Of a DNA stretch of 64,000 nucleotides, positions 29,775 through 43,005 are shown piece by piece. This DNA is from Mactromeris polynyma. Its lineage: Eukaryota; Mollusca; Bivalvia; Venerida; Mactridae. The notes under the pieces are model-generated. The model was not told the origin of the DNA and did not search any database. It saw only the letters and a list, made by a program, of their open reading frames with translations. Position numbers and translations under genes: made by a program. The stretch covers positions 11,656,001-11,720,000 of the forward strand of contig JASFXZ010000016.1 of the NCBI GenBank assembly GCA_032209605.1, read 5' to 3'. Positions within the stretch are counted from its first letter, which is position 1. The number at the start of each line of letters is the position of its first letter.

Positions 29775-31995
29775 ATTTACTAAACACACATTATTTTAAT
29801 ACTCTGAGACAAACAAACACGATTCGTAAAGGCAATATATAATACAATGGACATAACATACCGTTATATAAAACGCATTGGTTCATTGTGTATATACATG
29901 TATGTATGTAAGTGAATAAATATTATAGTCGGTTAATAATTTGTGTGGAATGCATTTATTTTAAAGGTTTAATCCAAATAAATATGCAAAAAACACATTC
30001 GCATTTACTCCCAACAAAGAAACGAAATTATGTAACAACTTTATCCATTTAATTTACAGAACGTATTTGTATATCTACGTTTATCGATACTCGTGAATAT
30101 TTAAAATACAGCGTAAAAATAATCATAAAAGTCAAGCAGAAAACGCCACATAAAACGCACAGTCGCCGCACATATACGAACAGACATGAACAGATATTCA
30201 TTGACAATTATAACTTGAAACCTGACAGACGAAATAAAATTAATAATGTTCAAACGTATATTTGTTATAGCTTTGGATAGCAGTATCTGTACGTTTGCTC
30301 TAAATGATTTTGAAGGGCATTTTAATTCAGCTACTCTCCTCATTAAATGTTTAACAAATAACAGCAAAACATTATTGTACTGCACAATTCCATAGGGCTT
30401 AGGAATTGCCTCAATGTAATTAAGACACCGATGTTATATCAACATGTACAGTTTAATGCTAATATTAACATTTATTTTCTCAATCATTCCTATTGATGCA
30501 CAAACTATGAAAACATGCAATGTAGTTTAATTTGTTTTCGAAGGGTTAAATTATTGATTCGATGTAAAGTATTTTTAATAACCAATCTACGTTGGTATTC
30601 ATGCAACTATGTGCACACCATTCAAATAGACATATAAAGGTTCAAATACTAATCATCTGAAACAGTTGTTGCTAATGTTGCTTCAACTAATATAACTTAC
30701 ATATGAACAATTTCGGATCAGATTCAGGAAAGTCTGATTAACTACCGCAGAGATAATATAATCAGATATATATTATATATCGGTGAATGTGAAAGAAATA
30801 TAAAAAAAGTTGGAAAACTTAAAATACTCATAAAATCGATTGTTTTTCAAATCGAGATATTGTTAGAAAATAGAAATATGCCGATTTTTATTTGAGAAAA
30901 CGTAAATAATTTGCTTAATTGATTTGCGGTTGTTCTTGTTACGTATTGCGTCAATGTAGTACGCTAGACAGTACGTGTTGTTAATCCATTTCATACCTGC
31001 AGCATGTCTACCGCTAAATATGCTACATATTACATGAAAACTAGGATTCGGTTATCTTAAAGATGAAAGTGTTATTAGAAAAATAATTTGTTTGCGTTGT
31101 AATGACACGATGGTGTTGATTTAAAGACATAATTGTAGAAATAATTTAATACTTACAAACCGGTCCTGAAAGAAAAACAGATGTAATTGGTGTTACATAG
31201 TTGGTATTACAAATACACACTATAACATTAACTAAACACGCATCCTTTAATACTCTGAGACAAACACACGTGAAACGTGAAGGCAGCATAATTTATAATA
31301 CAATGGACACAACATACCGATATATAACGTACTGGTTCATTGTGTATATAAGTGAATAGATATTTTAGTCCGAAATAATTTGTGTGGTATGAACTTGTTT
31401 TAAATGTTTAATCCAATTCAACATGCAAAACACATTCGATTAACACCCAGCAAAGAAACGATATCATGTACATGTATCATGTAACAATTTTATTCAGTTA
31501 ATTTACAGATAGTGTTTGTATATATATGATGATTAATCCTCGTTAATTAAGACACCAATATTATATCAACAGGTACAGTGTTATGCTAATACATGGTATA
31601 AACACCCACTGACTGATTCAATGAATGTTTAAAGGACTTAAAATGTAGTCTAAATCGATGCACAAAATGCATTTGAAACTAAAAGCGGTCTTACGCGAAA
31701 CTCTGATACAATAAAGCACGTTCTATAGCAGAGTCATACAATCAGTCTTGTTATGTTTAAAGTCTAACGGACATAATATTCAGACATATTATCAAAGTAA
31801 ATGGATTTTACATAGTCATTATTGGAAATGCTTGTTTGGATATGCGGGTATACGTTTTGAAAGGTACAAAGGTACACTCGTTTATAATAAATTACGTAAG
31901 ACAACGACTGACGGAGTTAATTTTATTTGTTAAATTAAAATACTGATGGCTGTTCTGGACCTACCAATGTCAAAATATGTTAATACTATATACAT
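29775..31995. repeat. Internal repeat inside D1, about 1.45-kb period, 1.5 copies
   Basis: The start of the unit (ACTAAACACACATTATTTTA, ACTCTGAGACAAACAAAC) at about 29782 recurs at about 31230 (ACTAAACACGCATCCTTTAA, ACTCTGAGACAAACACAC) and the following sequence stays alignable (ACAATGGACACAACATACCG). The same two-step structure is copied in D2 at about 36700 and 38150. Confidence 0.7.
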
Positions 31996-32216
31996 GAACA
32001 AATACATGTTGCATTGAAACACCTGCACATTTATGATAAGAAATGAGTATTTCAAATTCCTTCACATATTGCCAATTTTTAGCAAACAATATACACAACA
32101 TGATATTTGAAAAAAATGTAATCTTCAAATCCAATTTCTGCTTAATATATTGAAACCGTAAAGTAGAAATGTGCCCATGCGACTCATGTGCTCCCACTTT
32201 CCTGTCATACATTTTA

Positions 32217-32536
32217 CTCAGCTTGGATACAATCAATGAGGTTTGCTTTACTACGGATATTAAATCTAAACTGCATGTGTGTTACTCAGCTTGGATACAA
32301 TCAATGAGGATTGCTTAACTACGGAGATTAAATCTAAACTGCATGTGTGTTACTCAGCTTGGATACAATCAATGATGTTTGCTTTACTACGGAGATTAAA
32401 TCTAAACTGCATGTGTGTTACTCAGCTTGGATACAATCAATGAGGTTTGCTTTACTACGGAGATTAAATCTAAACTGCATGTGTGTTACTCAGCTTGGAT
32501 ACAATCAATGAGGTTTGCTTTACTACGGAGATCTAT
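32217..32536. repeat. 68-bp tandem repeat, 4.7 units
   Basis: GCTTGGATACAATCAATGA starts units at 32221, 32289, 32357, 32425 and 32493. Units are nearly identical (a few substitutions such as GAGGATTGCTTAAC in unit 2), so the expansion is recent. Not present in D2 or the receptor units. The overlapping 65- and 82-codon frames are by-products of the period. Confidence 0.95.
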
Positions 32537-32744
32537 AAAATTACAGATCTACGAATATGTTTTCTTATGTTTTCCCGGTATTTTCTTTTGTTATCAGCAT
32601 ACAATAACTTAAGAATTGTAATACTGAATAAATTCATTTGCAAAATAGGGTTTCAGCATTTATACGAAATTGTTCAAGGCTCCCCAGCAATGTCTGTGCT
32701 GGACTTATTAAAGGAGCAGCGCAATCGGTGATGCTCATGTGAAC

Positions 32745-34090
32745 ATTTTGGATATTTTTCCTGCGCTGCTAAGACAGAACGATGCGTTCAACTTCAGGTT
32801 TATACACATTGGTATTGTGATACACCACACATATCTCATGAAAAGCGTGCTGCTTTCGCGCTAAAAAGAATTTATGAAAAACAAATGAAACTCGGGATTC
32901 GAATCAGATGCGTTGGGATTAGGACGCGTATCCATTACGCTATGTAATAAACACGCACATAGTTCGTATCTATGCATGTATATGTTCTTTTTCAAAAGCC
33001 GAACAAGCACCAAGATGATTATGATCATTGAACTAACTTACAATTAGATATGAACTGATCCAACCAATGACGTTTTGTAATTGTTATTAAATGAAATCAC
33101 AATATACTCATATATAACTGTCACACTCATTCGCTAATTAATACGGAATTGAAAGGACTTACACTTAATCATGCATCTTATGTAATGAAATCAATAGATT
33201 AGACTTGATATAAATTGATTGAATTTCTTTTAAGATTGTATTTTAAAATTTTGATAAAAATAACGCTATATGAATGACACTATAGAACATGCAAGGGTAC
33301 ACAGTATTAATCGTTGTTTGTAATTTACGGCATATACGACAATGATCAATGGTTCCTAGTGAGAAAGTATCAATTGAATATAATTCTATTTAAACTATGC
33401 CGTTAATGAATGCCTACAGAGTAACAATGCAGTGAAATATATTTACATCGAGCGCATACCCCTGACATTTACATTTATTGTATGTATGATAATACATGCT
33501 TATGCAATTTCCAATTGAGTAGCATAGTATTAACGTTTGTAGAAAATCAACTTCGAACTGAAACATGTACTTAAAGTATTAATACGTGTATAAGTTGAAA
33601 AGCAAAATATTTAAAATACATCGTTAATGCATACAGAGTAAACATACAGAGAAATGCCATAATAAGTCCCTTAACTAGAAATTGAAGATATGTTTTAGTG
33701 TACAGGCTTATGAAGTTTCGAAATGAGAAGCATGGTATTCTCATTTGTAGATGGTCAACTCCGAACTGATTCATGCTATCTAATTGTAGCGTATCATTTA
33801 CTTAAGGTTTCATACAATGGAATATGCGGTGCTATAACATCTTAAATCATCTTTCAATTGATCGAATTATACAACAAACACAATAATAGTTAAAGTAAAT
33901 CGAACATCGAGGAACCATAACCGTGGCTTAGCATTTGTAGATGTAGCATTGCCGGGAATCACACCATACCATTGATACAAAGATGGTCATTGTTCAATTG
34001 TTCATTCGAATGGTAAGTATCATTCATCTTTGAGCTTTGTACAATATACTTAAGGTGCATTATCCCTATTTATTTTTATAGTATTTAACG
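32745..34090. other. AT-rich spacer with a diverged local duplication
   Basis: About 33480-33560 and 33690-33775 resemble each other (ACATGCTTATGCAATTTC against ACAGGCTTATGAAGTTTC; TCAACTTCGAACTGA against TCAACTCCGAACTGA). A tRNA-like scrap lies near 32888-32940. No gene seen. Confidence 0.5.
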
Positions 34091-34094
34091 TTAT

Positions 34095-34320
34095 TATTCA
34101 ACATATTGTTTCAATCATTCTAACTAATTGTCCAAGAATTAATTATCAACCAGTCCTAACTTGCTCTTCCGCATGAAGGTGACAACTACCCACTTGAATC
34201 ACAGATGGGGGGAAATAACCGCAACCATGTATCACTGAATACTTGAACCGCCTGGTAATCGAACCCAGACATCCAATGCGATAGTCAGGGAATCAATCAA
34301 CTGAGTTAACCAGGGACTTT
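34095..34320 (-). mobile_element. tRNA-derived SINE (family S), minus strand
   Basis: Body with AACCAGTCCTAACTTGCTCT and a tRNA-like head at about 34250-34318 (B-box complement GTAATCGAACCC). Same family as 12095-12300. Confidence 0.7.
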
Positions 34321-34589
34321 GTTCAGTTATTCAAAATGTACAGGACAACGGCTGTCATTTAGTGCTTTATAGGACTATGTTTATCAAAAGTTATATGGTT
34401 TTGAATTCGGTGTTTTAACCAAAAATAAGCTATGCGAGGTATTAGGACGGACAACTGATGCACCAATGATTATTGATAGTTTGTGTATTTGAACACTATT
34501 CATCTTTGAACTTTGTAGTATATTCATGTTTTAAATATACTATCAGTTCGTATATCTTTGTACATATTCATTTTATAACGTTTAAAGCC

Positions 34590-34715
34590 ATTGTTCAACA
34601 TCGGATCACACGTGGATTACAGGTTGAGGACAGAGTACCGCAATCAAGTGTCACAGAAGACCTGATCCACAAGATAATCGAACTCTGGTATCGAGCAAAC
34701 TGTCTCATAGGTATA
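34590..34715 (-). mobile_element. SINE fragment (family S)
   Basis: CAGGTTGAGGACAGAGTACC with TCACAGAAGACCTGATCCAC, then GATAATCGAACTCTGG, in the order of the family S head and body junction. The rest is missing. Confidence 0.55.
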
Positions 34716-35111
34716 TTCTTCTGACTTATTGCATGGCAGTTTTGCGTTTTATAATAATTTACTACCTGTGCCATAATTGTAACCGATAATGTTTTATGTA
34801 ATGACGTAGATTTTTTTTCAATCACGGATGTTCTAATAAGCATTGTAGTCCTGGTACGAATGTTACTATATGGAGATACACGAAATATGTTTAGACGTAC
34901 ATATTGGGTTGCAATATTATGACCGACGGTTTCGCGTTTCTCATAAGGCGCAATTACTTGAGTTATGTTAAGTTAAACCGATTGAAGATACCTAGCATTA
35001 TGTCATTAATAACTGAAATTTGATCCAATGAAAACTATTGAACTATTATGAATAAACATTGCTGATGGAATTGCATAGTTAACGATGTATTTGAACAGTG
35101 CTCATTATAAT

Positions 35112-38100
35112 GTTCAATAAATTACCAAAATGTTATAACTGAGTGACATCGGATTCCCTGATTCCTCTCTCCGCCAACTGCTGTGTCACTTGGGGTCCGT
35201 ATACTAGTAGAAACGCGCTATTGTATGTGAAAATTAAAAAAGTTTTAACCATTTGATAATGATAGTACCGTGGCATACACACACATCTGCAGTAATGAAA
35301 CTACTTTCTTCAACATCGACATACATTTAAGTTCTTGTAATACTATGTCTTATTGTTGGTAATAGTTCCAAGCGTTGGATGGCAATTAACGCAAGTATAT
35401 TTCAAACCATTCGCAGCCTAAGTATTATTCAATTGCTTCTTCAAGGTTTATTGTATATTCATAATTAGGAAGTGGACGATAATACCTAGAAAGGGTGGTT
35501 ATTGTCTGAGAGATTAACACTGATGCGGTTTCTACATGGTATTGATTTGTTTTTCGAGATTGGTTTACTAGTTACTTCTTAAGACAGCTTCGATATAATA
35601 AACAGAATTCTCGTCTAAACCAGTCAGTGGTCGTCACGTACCGCTATGTTTCTGTCTGATAGGTATGACATAAAGATATGTTTCTAACGACGTAAATATA
35701 TTTTCTGGTAACATGCTATAGCCCTATTTTATAATTTTCTGAATAATAATGCGAATCAAACTTAATGTTTCTGTTATAGTCCCATTTGCAGTAACGTACA
35801 CATCACGATGGAATCATGCTGTTTAATGCCTTCATTTTTATCGAAATGGATTTTTGATTTCGTTTCAAATTTTATTGATCGAACAATGCTTTAAAAAGTT
35901 CGCATCTTCTCAGACAAGTATACATACATATCAGATTGCAAATCGAAATGATGCATATAAAAGTGTAATACGTAAAATTGTTCCGGATGCATGTTCAAAC
36001 ATATATATCTCACATTAAATATCACACAGATTTTGAAAGCAAACTTGCGCTTAGCGTATATACACTAAATACTTGGTTTTAGTATAAGGTACCATTCCAG
36101 TGTTGTGAAATGTCATAATTCTAATATCACAGTACTCGCATATCTCTTTCTGGAACATGTATTTAAAATCTAATACGTCAATATCGCACCAAATTGGTAT
36201 TAAAATTAACATCAAACAAAATGATTTGTTGATCATTACAATAATACACCTGAACATCCAGTGAATTAGAAAATGTGTCAAACGAACCACCAGACTACGG
36301 TCATTGAGTGGTCGATATGTATTCCTGACGGTAAGCCCAGATTTTGCAATAAAGCGATGAACAAGTAAAATACTTATCGGATTTAAATGTGGCAAGAGCA
36401 TGAAACAATAATTTTAGTCGATACTTTGTATAGTGTTGTGCATCACGGTTCATGAGGAAATGCCTCCTGCTAAACAGGCTACATGTAACATGATAACTAG
36501 AATTCGGTCATCTAAAAGATGAATGCGTTATTAGAACGACTATTTATTTGCCTTGTAATATACATAATGACACGCTGATGTTCATTTTAAAACTTATTTG
36601 TAGAAATACTTACGGATTTTGCAAATTAAAATAAAAAAACAAATGTAGAATTTTAACAGGTATTATATAGTTGATATTACAAATACACACTATGATATTT
36701 ACTAAACACACATTATTTTTATACTCTGAGACAAACAAACACGATTCGTAAAGGCAGCATATAATACAATGGACACAACATACCGTTATATAAAACGCAC
36801 TGGTTCTTGTGTATATAACTGTAGGTGAGTGAATAATTATAGTCAGCAAATAAGTTGTGTGGAATGCAATTATTGTTTTAAATGTTTAATCCAATTAAAT
36901 ATACAAAAAAACATTCGCATTTACTCCCAACAAAGAAACGATATTATGTAACAACTTTATCCAGTTAATTTACAGAACGTATTTGTATATCTACGTTTAT
37001 CGATACTCGTGAATATCTAAAATACAGCGTAAAAATAATCATAAAAGTCAAGCAGAAAACGCCACAATACGCACAGTCGCCGCACATATACGAACAGACA
37101 TGAACAGATATTCATTGACAATTATAACTTGAAACCTGACAGACGAAATAAAATAAATAATGTATAACTGTATATTTGTTATATCTTTGGATAGCAGTAT
37201 CTGTACGTTTGCTCTAAATGATTTTGAAGGGCATTTTAATTCAGCTACTCTCCTCACAAATAACAGCAAAACATGATTGTACTGCACAATTCCATAGGGC
37301 TTAGGAATTGCCTCAATGTAATTAAGACACCGATGCTATATCAACGTGTACAGTTTAATGCTAATATTTATTTTCTCAATAATTCCTATTGATGCACAAA
37401 CTATGAAAACATGCAATGTAGTTTAATTTGTTTTCGAAGGGTTAAATTATTGATTCGATGTAAAGTATTTTTAATAACCAATCTACGTTGGTATTCATGC
37501 AACTGAACCAGGTGAAAAGGCAACTATGTGCACACCATTTAAATAGACATATCAAGGTTCAAATACTAATCATCTGAAACAGTTGTTGCTAATGTTGCTT
37601 CAACTAATATAACGTACACATGAACAATTTCGAATCAGATTCAGGAAAGTCTGATTAACTACCGCAGAGATAATATAAGCAGATATATATTATATATCGG
37701 TGCATGTGAAAGAAATATAAAAAAAGTTGGAAGACTGAAAATACTCCTAAAATCGATTGTTTTTCAAATCGAGATATTGTTAGAAAATATAAATATGCCG
37801 ATTTATTATTTGAGAAAACGTAAATAATTTGCTAAATTGATTTGCGGTTGTCCTTCTTACGTATTGCGTCAATGTAGTACGCTAGACAGTACGTGTTGTT
37901 AATCCATTTCATACCTGCAGCATGTCTACCGCTAAATATGCTACATATTACATGAAAACTAGGATTCGGTTATCTTAAAGATGAAAGCGTTATTAGAAAA
38001 ATCATTTGTTTGCGTTGTAATGACACGATGGTGTTGATTTAAAGACATAATTGTAGAAATAATTTAATACTTACAAACCGAACCTGAAAGAAAAACAAAT

Positions 38101-38910
38101 TAATGTAATTGGTGTTACATAGTTGGTATTACAAATACACACTATAACATTAACTTAACACGCATCCTTTAATACTCTGAGACAAACAAACATGAAACGT
38201 AAAGGCAGCATAAGTTATAATACAATGGACACAACATACCAATATATAAACGTACTGGTTCATTGTGTATATACGTGAATAGATATTTTAGTCCGAAATA
38301 ATTTGTGTGGTATGAACTTGTTTTACATGTTTAATCCAATTCAACATGCAAAACACATTCGATTAACACCCAGCAAAGAAACGATATCATGTACATGTAA
38401 CAACTTTATCCAGTTAATTTATAGATAGTGTTTGTATATATATGATGATTAATCCTCGTTAATTAAGACACCGATAGTATATCAACAGGTACAGTGGTAT
38501 GCTAATACATGGTATAAACACCGACTGACTGATTCAATGAATGTTTAAAGGACTTAAAATGTAGTCTCAATCGATGCACAAAATGCATTTGAAACTAAAA
38601 ACGGTCTTACGCGAAACTCTGATACAATAAAGCACGTTCTATAGCAGAGTCATACAATCAATCATGTTATGTTTAAAGTCTAACGGACATAATATTCAGA
38701 TATATTATCAAAGTAAATGAATTGTACATAGTCATTATTGGTAATGCTTGTTTGGATATGCGGGTATACGTTTTGAAAGGTACAAAGGTACACTCGTTGA
38801 TAATAAATAACGTAAGACAACGACTGACGGAGTTATTTTTTATTTGTTCAATTAAAATACTGATAGCTGTTCTGGACCTACCAATGTCAAAATATGTTAA
38901 TACTATATAC
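35112..38910. repeat. Spacer duplication D2
   Basis: Second copy of D1, ending exactly where unit B of the receptor array begins (about 38911). It lacks the D1-specific insertions and has about 220 bp (36470-36690) that resembles 31010-31200 of D1, which points to internal tandem duplication within the block. Confidence 0.85.
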
Positions 38911-38973
38911 ACGAAAAAGATAATAGATTTCGCGTCGAATTTATGCCAATAATTACAATTGGGCATACTTATT

Positions 38974-39276
38974 TTACTGAAATTTCCACTTTTGTTTAAG
39001 GTATTTATAACAGACGAAAACTTGTTGTTTTAGAATTTTAGTATGTACTTTCGATTTGGTGGCCCTTCTCCATTCTTCGTACCTCAGCTTTTCACGACAA
39101 AATTTCACAGCTATTAAATCATGTAACTTTCTGAAATTAAACGTTGTACTATGTCCTAATATATTTAATACATTCAATATTAGCGACATTAACTTGTTCA
39201 TTTTCGGTTTCATATTTCGGGCTAATAATAAATCCTGACTTATAGTTTGTGATATAGTATCGATCGAAACAAACAT
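38974..39276 (-). other. Uncharacterised 100-codon open frame, conserved as a degraded copy in unit A
   Basis: Open for 100 codons on the minus strand, basic and without a motif I recognise. The unit A counterpart (about 300-650, minus) has small indels. On the minus strand the stretch is preceded by a plausible acceptor (pyrimidines then CAG before GATTTATT) and ends near a GT that could be a donor, so it could be an internal exon of a minus-strand gene. Equally it could be chance in duplicated DNA. No function is proposed. Confidence 0.2.
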
Positions 39277-39784
39277 TTTTGATATGTAAACATTGCTTTA
39301 AAAAGAAATGAATTGACCTACCTAGTGCATGTATCCTAATTGGTTATACTTCGAACACAATGTATAGAACACAAACACCTCAAAACACATGACTCGTTTG
39401 ATATAAAATCTCCGGATGTAACAGGGGAGATAACTGATAAAAAAATGTTATCCTTATGAATGTAAACTCAATACGTGGCAAGATAATGTATCAAACATTT
39501 ATTCGATATTTGTAAAACTTCAGGTTTAAATCTTTAACGCACGTGCATACTGATTTTAAGATATATGCGTTTTAAGTAAATTAGGAAGATTAGGTTAAAA
39601 TGTAATGACACAATCCTGTAGTAGTAAAGTAGAAGGTCATTGTCTGCGACCTTGACCTCGGAGGAACTTGAATTAGCTAATATTGTTCACACATCTAAAA
39701 GTAAATGTTTAACGTAACAAACTGTTATATGTATAGACCTTGCATGGAATAATCACTTTAAATAATTATACAGGAAGTCTAAAG

Positions 39785-40440
39785 AGAGGTTAAGTTGCTA
39801 CAGGGAACACCACACACAGAAGACAATGCCTCCTTATACATAACCCCGGGAAAACAAAAGTCTTCAAACAGTCAGGCATCAAGGAGTTGCAAAGGTTAAG
39901 GGTGCAAGGAATGGTCTGACCGAACATAACTAAGGACAACTCACGAGGAGTAAGGAGGATGAACCGGGGAATTTAATAGATGGAAAAAATCACGGAAGAA
40001 TTCAAGAAAGCTAGCAACAATCGGCCGAAAATATGTATGCATCGAAGATATGTTAACGTATGTATATCTTCTATTCAGAAGGTGTTGAAAGAGAGAAAAT
40101 AATTTGCTACAGGGAACGCCACATACTTAAGACAGTGCCTCCCCACACAGATCTCCGGAAAACGAAAATCCATAAAACATAGGACATTTGAGGCGACTCT
40201 AGGGTACATACGTAAGGGAAAAAATGCAAGGATTGGCCTTGCTGAGCGTAATGGATTACGATGAGAATCAACGAGGACAAACAAGGGGGATTTAATGGAT
40301 CGAAAATATCACACTCACAGGATAAGTCAAGTTAAGAAAGCCGGCAACAATAGGCCGAAACCGGGAAGAAAACAACACGAAACTATTATAAAGTGAAGGA
40401 AATGCACAGCGCCAAGGGAAATCCTACACATATCCAGTGA
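39785..40440 (+). repeat. R1 repeat, two copies, unit B
   Basis: Counterpart of 1158-1812, with the same two partial copies in the same order, so the pair predates the unit duplication. Confidence 0.75.
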
Positions 40441-40885
40441 CCATGCCCTAAATGTTGGAGACTAATATAATATCAAGTTAGAAAACTGCATATGGGGGAG
40501 TGGGAACTTAAAGTACTCACAAAACATACGATAAAGTTTCAATCACGAGATAATTTGTAAGTATTTCATGTAATACTGACATTTGAATAAGTTTGAGTCC
40601 TGAAAACATGTATGAAATAATAATAATTGTATAATCAACCGCATCAATAAAACGTTTCCAAATGTTCATTGTCAGAAGATTCCCGCGCAATGCTTGAACA
40701 TGTAATTGCATGTATAAATATGTACTTCGATTTTCATAAACATTTGTTGTGCCGTCCACATTTCTAAATGAAATATTTCAACAGCTTTTAACCCAAGTGT
40801 ATGTATGAAATGAAAGTTATGTAGATCTACATACATGCGTAAAAACCAGTGTTCTAACTAAGACGTTTTCACTTTCGATTTCTTA

Positions 40886-41242
40886 TTGAATATATCTGAT
40901 AAATCCTTACATATTTTCTTTTTGCAATTTAATACTGATCCCATAATATTTATGATAATACTGTCTAGACACGAACAACTTATTGCATATCAATATATGT
41001 TTATAGCCGGGATTACCTGCCCTTACTATTTCATTATCGGCCTGGCAGATGCAGAAAATGGCCGCGTACAGTGTATAGTAAATCTTGCAGGAAGAAACAT
41101 ATACTGTCGACCAAATGTGTACATCGCTGTAAGTGTTCTACTCTTTTTTTATGTATTGATTCCTATTGTCGAAAAATGTTGTGTCGCTTTGGTTCGTATG
41201 AAAATCGGATGTATTCGTAGTTGTATAGTTTTCGGACAATGA
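40886..41242 (+). CDS. Membrane-protein exon fragment (possibly TM4-TM5 of a 7TM receptor), intact copy
   Basis: 118 open codons. Seen: a hydrophobic segment around residues 30-50 (YQYMFIAGITCPYYFIIGLA), a polar linker with two cysteines (VQC and IYC), then a longer hydrophobic segment containing a proline (VLLFFYVLIP) followed by basic residues. This order resembles TM4, second extracellular loop and TM5 of a rhodopsin-class GPCR, but no diagnostic motif such as DRY or NPxxY is present because only this part is there. A possible acceptor CTGTCTAG precedes ACACGAAC. It may be a relic or one exon. The GPCR idea is inference. Confidence 0.3.
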   Translation: MNISDKSLHIFFLQFNTDPIIFMIILSRHEQLIAYQYMFIAGITCPYYFIIGLADAENGRVQCIVNLAGRNIYCRPNVYIAVSVLLFFYVLIPIVEKCCVALVRMKIGCIRSCIVFGQ

Positions 41243-41837
41243 ACGAAGTATAAGTAATTCGGATACTGTAATATGGTAATAAAAAATCATCAATAACTCA
41301 AATGCGAGACTTGTACATGTGCTGATGATTTAATAAGACATATTTTAATACAAATCATTGGGATGCTGCTTTCAATAACGTCTTTTATTGAACTATGCTA
41401 GGACACCTTATATTGTCATTCTTAATATCATCCTTATAAAGACCAGTCAGCTGATATTATTATGGATTTGTTTATGGTGAAGATAGTCAAATGGCAAGAA
41501 TTCTAAATGGGTAAAATGAAACACCTAGCCAACAATAGTGTGATATACTTATCATGGCAGTATATTGTGATTAGAGAATTTTTGTCGTAATCCCTTTTGT
41601 TTACTTTTAAAACAAATGGTACCTTTTCTGAACAGTGGTATATAAATATATATGACATTTAAAATGTGATACATATTTGTAAGTAGTGCTTTAAGTATAA
41701 TATAAATTATTAGTTGAATCCTATTTTTGAATTAGTTATATAAATGCAAAGTAGGTAAAATGTTTAAATTTATCATGATATATATATATATGTTTGCTTG
41801 ACAATGCATCAAGCCATATTCTGAGGAACACAAATAT

Positions 41838-41930
41838 CGGTCAATATGGCGCTACCGGGTTCGAACCTGGGTCTACGAATTGCCAGTCCGTTTAAATATG
41901 CTAACCACTACACCACAGTTGTCTAACGTC
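41838..41930 (-). mobile_element. tRNA-derived SINE, copy 1 of 2
   Basis: On the minus strand: A-box TGGTGTAGTGG, then GTTAGCAT, a spacer, and B-box GGTTCGAACCC. This is an internal pol III promoter with correct order and spacing, so a tRNA-headed SINE. No intact tRNA fold or anticodon arm is apparent. Confidence 0.8.
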
Positions 41931-42059
41931 ATTTTCGTGTAAATTTAACTCATAGAAACTTGATTTAGGTTAACTACACTTTGGACGAAGTACGGGGCGT
42001 ATGTTTACACATCACTTAACACCAGCTGTAGTAATATTGAAATAAAGTCAAATGTTGAG

Positions 42060-42150
42060 GAACACGAACTCGGTTAATATGGCGCTACCGTGATTCGAAC
42101 CCGGGTCTACGGATTGCCGGTCCGTTATGCTAACCACTACGTCACAGCTG
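42060..42150 (-). mobile_element. tRNA-derived SINE, copy 2 of 2
   Basis: Second head (B-box complement at about 42092-42102, A-box side TAACCACTACGTCACAG) with the same short body on the far side (GAGGAACACGAACTCGG). It lies just upstream of the orphan receptor exons. Confidence 0.8.
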
Positions 42151-42248
42151 CCCATTTGAATACATTACTCTGTCAATAATATGGAAACATTTATAGTATA
42201 TATTGACTGATAATTCATCACAGATGTTTCAACTTTTAAGTATTTTAG

Positions 42249-43005
42249 ACGACACGGAGGATGGCGAGGCAGTCATACGGAGATTAAAGATAAAAACCTA
42301 GCATATTCCAGGCGGATCTGTACGAATTTACCCGCAACTAGCTTTATGGCTATTTCTTCGTAAGTTAAGAAAATTTGCAAAACCTGTTATGTTCGTATCT
42401 AGAATGTAAAGATTAAAATATAAATATAAATTTCCGTCGAGGAACCTTTTAATAAGACACTCCAAAAGGATAAAATTGCTCATTCGCGTACGTCATATAC
42501 AGTAAGACCTCACTTGTAAAGACCACTTCAATAATAACACCACCTCAAAATTTACAACACAATGTTCAAGTCCATTTTCACTGCTTTGTTAAGACCACCG
42601 CAATAAGAACGCAAGTGTTCATGTTTACCAAAGGTGGGCTTATTATTGAGGTTTTACAGTATTACATTTAGCAAAGTGTATGAACACATTTTTTGTGAAA
42701 TTCCTAAATTTCGCTCGTCATGCTTACCTGTATATTTGTATGGATATAACAGCCAATTTTTGTCCGCTTGACTGTGCACAGAACAAGCTTTAAGGTTTTC
42801 AAATGAATTTAATAAAATTAAAATAACATACTAAAACGTATTAAATTATCAAAAATTCAGAACGTCGTACAGAGTTTTACAATCTCAACGTGATGATGCC
42901 AATAATTCTGACATCATTGATGGTTGTTCCGGTATTCATTGTGCCGATAGATTCTGGAGAAAAAGTATCGTTCGTTCTCACGTTATACCTGTCTCTCGCA
43001 GTACT
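42249..43005 (+). pseudogene. Third receptor copy: orphan exons 7 and 8
   Basis: Exon 7-like 42249-42359 (after TATTTTAG, donor CTTC|GTAAGT) and exon 8-like 42861-43005 (after AAAATTCAG). Exon 7 has a 5-nt deletion near 42300 that breaks the frame; exon 8 encodes RRTEFYNLNVMMP through M1 and half of M2, then stops against a MITE end. The intron holds a 164-bp TIR element. Exons 1-6 and 9 are absent. The unit 3' tail follows, as after the full genes. Confidence 0.9.
42498..42661. mobile_element. Small TIR element, family Q
   Basis: Starts TACAGTAAGACCTCACTTG and ends TTGAGGTTTTACAGTA, 164 bp, A/C-rich interior with repeated AATAAGACCACC-like words. Relatives at 49753-49911 and, split by another insertion, 50551-52171. 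Confidence 0.8.

Larger units (their letters stand above)
27239..31995. repeat. Spacer duplication D1
   Basis: Direct repeat of 35112-38910. Shared landmarks: CTCTCTCCGCCAACTGCTG (27291 and 35166), CAGACTACGGTCATTGAGTG (29619 and 36291), GGCATTTTAATTCAGCTACT (about 30317 and 37230), and the GGATATGCGGGTATACG stretch (31839 and 38754). D1 has an insertion with a Harbinger-like remnant near 28090-28740 and an extra 660 bp at about 28925-29585. Confidence 0.85.

Noticed and set aside
32415..32731. Open frames over the 68-bp array as a repeat protein
   Set aside because: The two frames repeat the same peptide because of the DNA period; 68 is not a multiple of 3, so the frame changes each unit.
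41838..42150. True tRNA genes
   Set aside because: A- and B-boxes are present but no complete cloverleaf or anticodon arm is apparent, and the same non-tRNA body follows in every copy, as in a SINE.
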